Below the pieces are notes generated by a model. It saw only the letters and a program-made list of their open reading frames with translations. It ran no database searches and had not been told where the DNA came from. From Metopolophium dirhodum (lineage: Eukaryota; Arthropoda; Insecta; Hemiptera; Aphididae), in contig NC_083566.1 of NCBI RefSeq assembly GCF_019925205.1, positions 3,906,001 through 3,970,000 of the forward strand: a stretch of DNA of 64,000 nucleotides, read 5' to 3'. The position numbers and the translations under genes were made by a program. Positions 11,592-22,390 of the stretch are shown in pieces. Each line of letters begins with the position of its first letter. The stretch's first letter is position 1.

Positions 11592-14500
11592 CGATAGTGT
11601 ATAAGTACTGTATATTAATCTTTTTATTTACGATAAGGATGGGAGGTGATTCGTGTATTTTTGGAGGCAACTAGTAAGCACCGGTTTTTACACCTAAATA
11701 TACTATAATAAACGCAGAATCCACAGTCTCTATATATTCCAATAATTTGTGTTATACTTGGAAAACTTGAACTTGAACTTCCCTTAGGCCGGTTCCTTTG
11801 ATGTCGAGTTACCCAAGTCTGACTATATATAGTAACAATTAAATTACAAAAAACTTAGGCCACCTAGCAGCAGCCGTAGTCATCCAATATTTTTTACTCG
11901 GCTATAACGCCCTCGGAACATAAGAGGATCTATATGAAATGAACGAATTTAAAATTTATATTTACGATATCGATATTATAGGTGAGATGTTCCTAGATTT
12001 GTGAGAATAGAGCGAAGACTGCGCAGACCATTATTAAACTTTTATTTTTTAATTAATATTTTGTTTTTTTAAAATAATTTTACGATGTTGGAGTCACATT
12101 GTGCAATATATATCCGTACCACAGACGTGTATACAGACGAGTTGTCGTTCGGTCGTCGCATAAATTGTACCTATACGCAAACGGGGAAAGAAAAAAAACA
12201 TATATTATTATTTTCACGCGGATACGGAAAACTAGACTATACTTAAGGATTCAAGGAACGTACAACAATATAATGACTACAATAAAAACGCTCCACCGAG
12301 ATAAGTATTTTCTTTCGTTTTTGTACCAAATAATATAAAACATATATAAACCTTTGTCTTCTCGCGCCCTTATTTTTGACTTCATCTAACCCACGTCGTT
12401 GGAAAACTTTTACCGAAAAATTAATTTATACGACTGTGCGGTTCCCGAAAGAACGTATGCGCGCAGTGTTCCTATTTATATACATATATATATATAACAT
12501 ATATATAAATGTTTTTCTCTCCAACTCGGCTGCAGCGCGCTGTTTAACCTTTCCCGTTTTTCACGTGTGTGTTAACTCAAACATTGGCTTCCAAACCTCA
12601 AATCTCCCAGGACGAACAAAAACAATGAGCCGGGGTGACGGCGATAATAATAAATGTTGGCACGTCGAGGGAAAAAAATCCCTCTGTCACTTTGGCACCG
12701 TAATTTGATTGCTTGGCGGATTTTGAGCATCACACCCGCCGCCGCGGGGGCTTAACGTTCGTTTCTTATATTTATTAAAAACTTATACATCGCAATGTTC
12801 GCGGTGGATCGACGATAACTATTCAAACAAACCGTAGAGACCCATTAACGATATAGTGACCCCGATTGACATTACACCGCCGTCCATATATAAGTTTCTT
12901 TATAAACTTTAGTGGCGTACTGCGGTAAGTATGATCATCGAACCACCCCATTTGTCTTATGTCATACCTACGCAACTTTTAAGAAGCGAGTAATTAATAT
13001 AGGTCACCGCGTGGTGTACCTGATTCTATTTGAAAGTTCACGATAAATCTTTATCATAATATTCTACGGCCAAGACTTTGAGTAACTGCAAAGCTTCTTA
13101 AAAATAATATAACACTTTTTGAAATTTGAGATGTTTAATCCGAGCATAAGTCTTTTGATTGTTTTTTATGCAAAACACTCACTATACAGGTTTTTATGGA
13201 TTATTTAAAACATTTATTCACGTTATTTAAATTAATTTTAGAAATTTGTAATGATTTTCAATATGTATAAATAAATGAAACTCAATAATAAATAGCACTC
13301 CATGTATAGGTATGTATGTATATTTCAAATGAGTAATCCCACTATGAGTGTAAAACAATTATCAACAGCTCGTTAAATTTGCTTACATAAGTACAAAACT
13401 AAATACCTGATAGGCATTTAGTCTAGATTTACTCATTACCAGAATGTTACATTTTACCCATAGGCTAGATATTATGTGTAATCATTTTTAAATTTATTTT
13501 ATTTTTATTTTTTAGTTTGGTCGGGAAAGTTTCGGAAATTTTTCTTATCAACATTTTTCGATTAATGACTAATTAATTATAATTAATTAATTAACTAATT
13601 ACTGATAACGTACTATTATGTGTTTAGTGTGGTAAAATGATATTGTTTATTCATTTGTTTTACTTCAAAAATCCAACAAAATATTATCATAATTATTGTA
13701 TTTTAAAAGTTCTAGAAATAAAAACTTAAGACTCATCAAACCATGGGCAATATTAAAAGACTTGTTGTTGATGGATTACCTAAGTTTTTCCTTATTTATG
13801 AATAAAAAAGTACTCGAACGTGCGTTTCATGTTGTAAAAGTTATATTAAACACATAATTAATACAAATATTATTGACTGTTTATTCGTTACCTAAGTGAT
13901 TAACTAATCGAACAAATTCAAAGTGTTCTTTCTTTCATTCATAAAAATTAAAAGCCCGTATAATCCAAATAAAATACAAATAAATTAATATAAATATCAT
14001 AAATATTATACATTATACACATCATATGTAAATTATCGAATTCAGTATTGACGCACAAAATGGATAGATAATAATCGTACTAAACAAACAGTAATCAAAA
14101 TAAACACTTTTCGAGATAAAAAAAAAAACAACAACTACTACAACATCTTTGATAACAACTGTTTTAATGGTTTGCCCTTTTTTAAATCTCGTTACTGACA
14201 AGCAGCTAACAACGTCGTCATCAATACAAATGTTGTGAGCGAAAGTTCCTTCTTCCAGGCGCGCACACACACACACACTTACTTTATGCCCGTAAATCTT
14301 TTTTACACTCAAAGTTCTATGCAAATATTTTATTTTATTTATCTTTTTTTTATGTCAGTTTACTGAAAACTAAGTAAGAACAATTTCAGACACCTGGATT
14401 TGCGTGTCCGTCAGCCACCATTAAGCTTTTATACGCGGGCGCGTTTTATCCCGAAACCGTTTTTTGTTATTTGAATTTTCACTTCTGATCACTAAACTCT

Positions 14501-14880
14501 CGTTCTGTTGTTGTCGTTATTATTATTATTATTCGGTTGTAATGACGAATTAGTTGAGCGGAAATGTTACGGTGGCAAATCGGCGGCGATATGTTTATTT
14601 CTTTTATTTGTTTGAACGAAACCGCAAGTTTAATAGGACCCAATTACGTGCGTACAAGAAGCTGATTAGACAGCGTTAAGAGCCCTATAGGATTATATAT
14701 TATGAACGTCAACATCGCCAAAATTAATAGAAAAAATGCAGTTCCGTTTTCTCTTTGGTAAAATTTTTTTTTTACAGTACGTCAGGTGAGTTTTCCAACA
14801 ACAATTAATCTATTCCGTCGATCACGTCCGAAAACGTCGACTATCTCGTCATCAATTTAGACGACTCGGATTCAATTGAG
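11592..14880. other. Non-coding DNA without recognised genes
   Basis: Open frames here (for example 12099-12338, 12376-12708) have no family resemblance. A cluster of overlapping TAATTA words lies at about 13568-13602. Nothing else is supportable. Confidence 0.5.
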
Positions 14881-15640
14881 CGTCAGTTCACTACAATTAT
14901 ATATAATATATAGGTATATATATATATAGATATATATATGCCGGAACACTACTGACATACTTCTTTTTTTTCTTCTCCCTCTTCTTCTTCTTCTTCTTCT
15001 TCTCATCTTCCTTCCGCCAACCGTTCTCGCCCTTCTTCAACCGTAATGTGTCAGATATACAACGCGCTACGGCCGATTCGATTATTATATAAAAACTACG
15101 AGGTCCGAGAAAAAGTGCGCTAGACAATATATACATTTAACATAGTCCCGCGAGCGCACTCCCGTCGTGCGGAAACAATCGGGTTTTATGTGCGACCGGC
15201 TGCAGCAGTCGTCGAGGCTGGGCGCAACAAAAAATTACAGCTTATAGAATCTAATACTTAGGAGGAGAATACGACGGCGAAAAACTGTTAAGTCGGGTGA
15301 AAATGGTTCCGGCCGATTTTCGCAAGCCGCGAACGGGGACGACCGTTAAAAGCCATGTTTAATGTCCCGACTGTTGCCAGTAATAATCCCATCGTTGGAG
15401 CCCGTCCAATTTCTCTCTGTATCAGTGCACTGGACACAGGCACACAGCGCACATCTAATAGCCGACTGCGAGGACCCACATAATATAATTATTATTTACT
15501 TGTTAATTTTTTTCGTTTTCGAAAATCTATTACCACTTGTCTACTTGTTTAGTAGCGAGTGCGCCGTTCCTAACGGCATTGCTAAATATCTGTGCTTTGA
15601 ACCGATCGAATTGTTATAATACAGTCTTGACAATTGTGCG
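14881..15640. promoter_or_regulatory. CpG-richer zone with initiator-like TCAGTT and pyrimidine tract
   Basis: GCGTCAGTTCAC at about 14880-14891 fits the arthropod initiator TCAGT. It is followed by AT-rich sequence, a 57 nt nearly pure pyrimidine tract with (CTT)n at 14961-15017, and CpG-rich DNA to 15480. It lies 4 kb before exon A. It could be a promoter region of the receptor or another transcript, but I see no first coding exon in it; this is weak inference. Confidence 0.25.
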
Positions 15641-18600
15641 TAATGCATAATATCAAACGCCTAGCTACGATTGTATACTGAAGTGTAGTTGTAGGTAATA
15701 GCGTATTTGTACAATCGACTCGAATAGACAAACACTTGCATCAAATTATTGACACATGAAACTCAACATTTGTGACTTTTAAAACGAGCAAATCGGAAAC
15801 GTTTACCTACCTTTTGTTTTTTTCAAATCCTATTCTGTTTCCAGAAATAAGGAATTGCATTAAATATTCTGATTTTGATTTCAGTTTTTGAAAAATATAA
15901 ATTTATAGTGATTAGTATATGATGAAAAAAAAATTATTGTGTTTATAAATTGTGAAAAAATCATTTCTGAATCTATAATATGGTTACATTATTTTTAAAT
16001 ATATATTATTTGTCTCGTTAAAACAAAATGTTGACATAATTTACAACGAATAGTACCATTGTAAAGAATGCAAATTATACCCTAAATATATTCTAGTATT
16101 ATCTGATATAACAAGCGCATTTCTATGGTTAAAAAAATAAACAGACAAATTTAAGAGAGAAAAGTCAATAAATCTGGCGATGAAATAAATAAAATAAAAA
16201 ATATGACTTTTTTTATTTAAAATGTATTGTTGAAAACTGTACAACCATATAATAAATTATTAAGGGACTTCTGTGGTGAAAATAACTTTGATCGTACAAG
16301 ACATCATAACTACTTTTTTACTTTCAATTGGTTTTTCTGTAATCGTCTTACATTTTTCATGTTTTTTTTTTCATTTGAAAAATCACCAAAAATTAAGTTA
16401 AAACTTAATAATTTCAAATTTGACATCTGAATTTATATTTCCCATTTGAAACAAAAATGATAAGTCAAAAATAATAATGTACCTACTTTGAACAAGAACA
16501 AAAGTTAACATATCATTTTGTATTTAAAGTGATAGATATATATTATTTGTACTTCAAATAAACTCATTTAAATTTAAATATCAATATAGTGCTACACATA
16601 AATTACCTTTTTTTGAATAAGTAAAAATGATGTTTTAGTATTTTTCGTAGAAATATACATCAAGTAGGTATATCCATTTTTCAGTTTGGATTTAAAAACC
16701 AAAAAATTCCTGTTTTTTAATTATTTTTTTTAACGCTGTCGCTTACTTACTAGTAACTTATAATTTATTATTTATAACTTATAATTATTCGTTTAACTGT
16801 AACTGTATAACACACAACTGTAAAATCTTAATAAAATCACTTTTATTCACTAACTGAATAAATTAATACCTACTGCACAATTATTATCGTAATATCGTAG
16901 TGACATTATTATTTCCTTCTCCAAAGTTGAACGCATTATGTATGCAATTATCGACGACCGTTTGAAAACCGCATGGTTATCTGATGAGGATATTTAAAAC
17001 GCGTGTACTTCGGTTAAAATCGATAAACTGCGTGTACCCCTCGTTTTTTTTTTTTTTTTTTGTTTATGTCATCCAGTTAGGGAATACAAATTGAATTGTA
17101 TCCCAAAAAAAGAATATAAAATAAAGCAATCTAGTTTTCGGAACTACGCACGTCGAGAAAGGACAAATAAGTCTGGAGAACTTTGCCATGAATTTCTTCG
17201 AGAATTTCAGCAGTAGTTTCAACCTTCATAATGTCGACAAAAAAAAAAAAGAAAAGAATTGGCCGATCGGGCGATTACAATGCTCTCCACGTTTTCCACT
17301 GATTTAAAACTTCGACCCGGGCAAATCCCAAAAAAGGTTTCCAAATTCAAAATATACCAGTCGTGTGGTGTCTATACATTTACGTAACAATATGATGTAC
17401 CGGATCGCATGCGTGTGCGTGTGGTGGTGCGGTCGATAATATTAGGATGTCGTATTTAGGGCTCCAAGTAATAACGGGTACGAGTAAATTTCGCAAATCC
17501 ATTCGGTTCCATAAAACTCAGTATACGGAAACACAGAATATTATTATTGCTCATGTTGGTATGTAAATTTATCGCGCATTGATGTTTTAAAAATATAAAC
17601 TCGAGGTTAAGACACCGTAAAAGATAAAATCTGCGGAAAAAATCGCACGATAACTTCACGGAAATAACTATTATTATACGATATAATAATAATATGATAT
17701 AACCCAGTTGTAGTAAAGTCATCTCGTTCTTTATTTTTACGATTGTCTTTATTTGCTCATTTATGACTTGTGCCGTTTTAATTGAATGCGTTTAGGATAA
17801 TAGCCAAACGATTGTATCGTATGGTTCGCAATACGAGATTTGAGAAAACAAATTAAATCGAGTTCGGTTTAATTTATTTCACGAATTTTTTTCGACTTTT
17901 AAACTCTCGGTGCTATTATACCGTGGAGTCCAATATTCTTCTTACGTCTAAATAAAAACCATATCATTATCATTCGTGGATACGTTTTCTCACTGCTTTT
18001 ATCTACCTCAAACGGAAAAGGTCATCTCCGCCAGCTTTTAATGTCCGTTTTTTAAACGTTAGCGTTTTATTTTTTTTTCAAAAGTTTGTCTTTCGGCCAA
18101 GCGAATGTAGCTCACATTTATACCGCGAAAACTTGCAATCCTACGCTCGGCAGTAAGTTTCTAAGCCATCGTGACGGTTCTCCTACGCGTCGGAAAAGAA
18201 CTTATTCGTTTTTCTATCCGCTGTCCTGATAGGACAACGCAGGATGTAAAATATGCGAAATTAATTCACTTGCATACGGCCTACCACACGTACGGGTAAA
18301 TACTAAATATGCAATTATTATTAATCCGTTTAACGCCAAAACCTAAGCGCGCGCGTGTATACCGCGAAATCGAAATAACACACTAGTGCGGTGCACCGTA
18401 AATCCGTCGGGTTGTGGAGGGTACCTATGTAATAAAGGTAAATACTGAGATGCGGCGGCCTTGGGAATTGAAGGACCCTCGGGGCACGTGTCCGCTACCA
18501 GCGGATTATGCAATCAAACGCGTGCTAACTGCTGCTGCAGATAATAATACGATAATAATAATAATAATAATAAGTCGATGATGATGATTATGACAATAAT

Positions 18601-19432
18601 GTAACCGTGCCTAGAATAATTAATGTAGACCCAAAGTTTTTCGGGGTCAGAGGCAAATATTATTAATCCGTGGACCCCTCGATCAACAGCTAAACACGGT
18701 AATATAATAAAATAAATACCTTCCTACCTTATAGTCACTGAGATTGGGCATTTGAAATATTTCGGAAACCCGACCAAAGTCATTCAAATACACGATTTCA
18801 TTTAAGTCTCCACTCTTCAGTAGCTATTGAAGTAGTAACACACTGGCAACCATATAATTTCCGTACGAAACCAAACACTAAACAATGAATAAACAATAGC
18901 GAAAATATTTGTACAATCAATAGTAAACTGTGTGAATCACTAATAAGCAATAAATTAAGTCTGTTATGCCTCGTCGATACTTGCAGTAATGAATTTATAC
19001 GAAGAAAATAGAATATTCTTATCATTGTTCTCCGTGCTCCGGCACCGCAACAATAATAACATATAACAATTAATTATAATCATTTAAGACGACCAAAAAC
19101 GTAACCTGTTTATATTATGTACTTATAATATAAATTAGTAATTTAAAACTACAGAGACAAATTTGAACCTATCACTGAAAAATACTTTAAAAATGATAAC
19201 TACGCCAAGTAATTGTAATCATGATATTATATATCTATTATTATCTGACTAACATTACGATTATTTTTTTAAAACTACCCCCCATTCAAGTCCATCTGGG
19301 GAATCGTTCAGGGGCTCCTAGAAATTTTCCTACAACGGTACACGAGGCAGATTGGTCCCCGCCCCCCCCCCCTGAATGACCATGCATCATAATATTATAT
19401 AATAATATCCGTTTTCGTGCGCTGTGTTACAG
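15641..19432 (+). other. DNA upstream of exon A, probably intronic
   Basis: The missing first 80 or so residues of the receptor domain would be encoded before 19433. I looked for a frame with the early family block (x-I-G-x-x-F, E-x-A-F-x-x-A-V, I-N) and found none. (AAT)n and GATGATGAT tracts lie at 18541-18590, and a 13 C run at about 19360-19373, 60 nt before the acceptor. Confidence 0.5.
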
Positions 19433-19690
19433 TTTGCCGCCTACTGGAGAGTGGCGTGCACGCGATATTCGGACCGTCCGACAGCCACTTGGCCAGTCAC
19501 ATAGTGTCCATCTGCGAGTCCGTCAGCATGCCTCTGCTGCTGACCATCGCCGACCGCGTGACGGACTTGAACCGACGGAACTTCGTCACGGACATGTTTC
19601 CGGCGCGCAATCACCTCGGACGGGCGTTCAGGGACCTTATCAATTTCCTGAACTGGACGAAAATCGCGATCGTGTACGACGACGAAGAAG
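19433..19690 (+). CDS. Kainate-type ionotropic glutamate receptor, exon A (amino-terminal domain, lobe 1 to lobe 2)
   Basis: This exon encodes part of the extracellular amino-terminal domain of a kainate-type glutamate-gated cation channel, the domain that drives subunit assembly at the synapse. The reading frame gives CRLLESGVHAIFGP, matching the family motif around C-x-LL-x-SGV-x-AIFGP, then a stretch ending NWTKIAIVYDDEEG that matches the conserved NW-x-x-x-x-ilY-x-d-x-eG strand. The acceptor is GTGTTACAG and the donor GAAG|GTAATG. The exon starts with two bases finishing a codon and ends with the first base of a Gly codon, which exon B completes. NWT is an N-glycosylation sequon. The first Cys is the likely partner of the Cys in exon E. 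The middle part (LLLTIADRVTDLNRR) differs from the usual IPHIETRWD-type segment, so this is a divergent arthropod subunit; orthology to a named subunit is not resolved. Confidence 0.9.
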
Positions 19691-19992
19691 GTAATGGAAA
19701 CCGTAGTCTTATTATTATATCATAGTGGTAGACGCACGCAGGGCGAGTGGGTGTGATGGACGTCGTCGATGGCGTATTGACTGCGCCGATGTTATTGCAA
19801 TTTCACGTCAAAACGGCGCGAGCTGTGCGGGAGGGGTGTTTCGTTTCGATTGTTGTTCTTTATTAAAAACACCGTTTGATTAACGACCTGGCGAAAAGGT
19901 TCGCTCCTGTACCGCCGCGTCCGATACGCTCCGGGGTGTTATTTTTCCGCACTAAAGTCTAAACTGTCGATTAATGCGTTTCACTTATATAG
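19691..19992 (+). other. Intron between receptor exons A and B (302 bp)
   Basis: GT-AG intron defined by the flanking exons. It is richer in CpG than the surrounding DNA, with a GACGTCGTCGATGGCG stretch near 19758. No other element is seen. Confidence 0.85.
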
Positions 19993-20159
19993 GTTTACTG
20001 CTGGTACAGAATCTAATGAAAATGTCGAAAACTGACTTTTACGTTCGACAAGTGGATCAGCACACGCATAGGCAAGTGATGAGAGAAATTAAAGACAAAC
20101 ATATTTTCAACATCATCGTGGACGTTCACCCACGCAACATAAACGGATTTTTCAGATCC
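19993..20159 (+). CDS. Kainate-type glutamate receptor, exon B (amino-terminal domain, lobe 2)
   Basis: Continues the amino-terminal domain. After the split Gly codon the frame reads LLLVQNLMKMS, then FYVRQVDQHTHRQVMREIKD, then NIIVDVHPRNINGFFRS. This follows the family order: G-L-x-x-x-Q-x-L helix, an R-Q strand, a basic helix, then the I-I-x-D strand and a helix facing the cleft. The acceptor is TCACTTATATAG and the donor TCC|GTGAGT; the exon ends on a codon boundary (phase 0). The intron before it is only 302 bp, the intron after it 39.4 kb. The open frame runs two codons past the donor before becoming non-homologous, so the donor choice rests on the perfect phase match to exon C and on alignment continuity. 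Confidence 0.86.
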
Positions 20160-20240
20160 GTGAGTACTTACATTATGTATTGATTATCTACATTATAATA
20201 TCGTTTAATTTTAAGCCTGCTGATTATGGTGTTTCTGAAT

Positions 20241-20290
20241 CATAGACATATTAACTAAGTAAAGTAATTAACTCAGTTAATAAGTCTATG
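20241..20290. repeat. Short hairpin 80 nt after the exon B donor
   Basis: CATAGACATATTAACTAAGT and ACTCAGTTAATAAGTCTATG pair in 18 of 20 positions around a 10 nt loop. Flanking TCTGAAT occurs on both outer sides as a direct repeat (20234-20240, 20292-20298), consistent with a tiny foldback insertion. Confidence 0.6.
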
Positions 20291-22010
20291 TTCTGAATAA
20301 TATTACTCCAACCGGCATTTATGATTTAACTGTTATGGACAAATAATTATGCTTCTCTGCGTTCTCTATTATTACTATTATTTCGTGCTGAAGATGAATG
20401 TAGGTTTAATCAGCACAACCGTCAATATTCGTGAAAAATCCTTTGTATATTCGATGGGACTCATCGTTCCCGCCGCCTGCAGTACAGGTAGCTTTAAAAG
20501 AGCCAATCGATTCCACCGACCGCCATCTTACCTACGGTCATCCTGATTACTCCTTAATTTTATCGGATAATTGAAAAATATGTTTACATTTTATCTAGAT
20601 ATTTAACAACGAATAATACGTATACAATATCGTGTACATTATACATAAACCTAATTGTGTATTCGTATGCACGATATTTAGTCCAAAATATTATTATTTA
20701 AATATAGGTATATTAATAATAATTACTCAATATAAAATGTTTAACTTAAATATTCCACGATTTATAATTATTTAAGTATTTTCTACGTAATCACTTGGTT
20801 TTTTTTCGAGTTGATTGGAAAAAAAAAAGTGAGCTATATAAAATATAATGAAACCGTATTATTTTAATCTGTATATTACAATAACAATAATTTATTTATA
20901 GCGTCTATGTTAATTTAAAAAGGTTAAGATTTGTAATTATTGTTCGGGAACTTTTTATATTTCTCCATACTTTCTTAGTTCTTCGAGGTGGAAATATTTT
21001 ATGTATAAAAAACAGTAGCCAATCTCGAGTCTTCTAAACTTACTACTTGTAATTGGCGGAATCGATGGGTTAATTAACGACCGCCATCCGCGGTGTAGAT
21101 TCGATGAAATTCCACTCTCTAATGTTAAACTTGATACTATAGCTTGTAAAAGTTTTGCGGGGGAATAAGTACAATGGACATCTAAAGTTAACTTTTTTTT
21201 ACTATAATTTACTCAGATGTTAAAAATCGAACTAGGTAGTACAACATGTTTTTTACATAAAAAAGTTTATACATGCAATATTATGTACTTATATAGACTT
21301 ATAGTAACAAATTATTATCATTAAAAGTTATGATTGTACATTAGCACGATAAAACATAAATAACTCAATGGTTCCATGATGCTTGGAGTTTATTTTTCGA
21401 TAATCATCGTATACTGTTCATAATACGGTATAGTAGATAAAAAAAAAAACGTTTCAAACGATTTAAAAATTAAGAACATTTATTTATCGTTCTAATGTCT
21501 TATGGTTTAAACATGTAGTTCACAAATATAAATTTTAAAATATACATACTACTTATATCTATATATTTATACGTGGTTTTTATGATAAAATACAAAAACG
21601 TTTAGTTAATCATTCTCGATTTATTCTTGTTGCATGATAACAGCAAAATAATACTTCTTGTTTAACCATTTTTAAAAACGATTCAGTGGACTGTTCTTTA
21701 CAGAGGCTGTTTTGTTTAAAACAGAAGACATGTTTATCTGATACGAAACAAAGAACAATAATAAATCTATCAATTGTTCAGACACTGTAATCATTGTTTG
21801 GTCGTTGCAGTAGAACACAAATCCTTTACGTCTGTGTATTTCGAAATACGATTAAAACTATTCAAAACCGTTTATGAAATAAAAACTATTCGAAATATGT
21901 TCTGTTCTATTATCATTCAAAGTAATGAATAACAAACGTTTTCACCACGTTTATAATTTAAAACAGAATGTTTTGAATTAATGCCTATTGAGATTATTAT
22001 TTATTAATTT

Positions 22011-22390
22011 AATATTTTTATTATAATTCAGTTCTTACTCATAACACTGAAAATGCATTGTGAGTAAATTAAAAATACATGTCGGTTATTTTTTATATCA
22101 TAAATTTATTATGAGTAATTTAAAATTGTTATCACGTTATAATTAAAAATAGTTTTGACTTGGTTTGAATAATACAAAGTTAATAGGTATTAAAATTCTA
22201 AATATATTTATTATAATTCAGTTCTTACTCATAACACTGAAAATGCATTGTGAGTAAATTAAAAATACATGTCGGTTATTTTTTATATAATAAATTTATT
22301 ATGAGTAATTTAAAATTGTTATCACGTTATAATTAAAAATAGTTTTGACTTGGTTTGAATAATACAAAGTTAATAGGTATTAAAATTCTA
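22011..22390. repeat. Tandem duplication, 2 x 190 bp, 188 of 190 identical
   Basis: Copy 1 is 22011-22200 and copy 2 is 22201-22390, back to back. Reading both through, I see only two differences (22016 T versus 22206 A; 22099 C versus 22289 A). Each copy holds an inverted pair TTACTCATAA and TTATGAGTAA. The near-identity implies a recent event, or an assembly duplication. Confidence 0.93.

Noticed and set aside
15362..15619. ATG-started frame as the receptor signal-peptide exon
   Set aside because: The N-terminus is not a convincing signal peptide, no GT donor of the needed phase is evident, and the later part is AT-driven Ile/Leu/Phe.
16922..16998. Short frame KVERIMYAIIDDRLKTAWLS as a receptor N-terminal exon
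   Set aside because: It ends in a stop within 26 codons, lacks a proper acceptor and shows no receptor motif.
19434..19694. Second plus-strand frame over exon A
   Set aside because: Out-of-frame shadow of exon A; the Arg-rich translation has no family resemblance.
22011..22390. CRISPR-like or multi-copy satellite array
   Set aside because: Only two copies, directly adjacent with no spacers.
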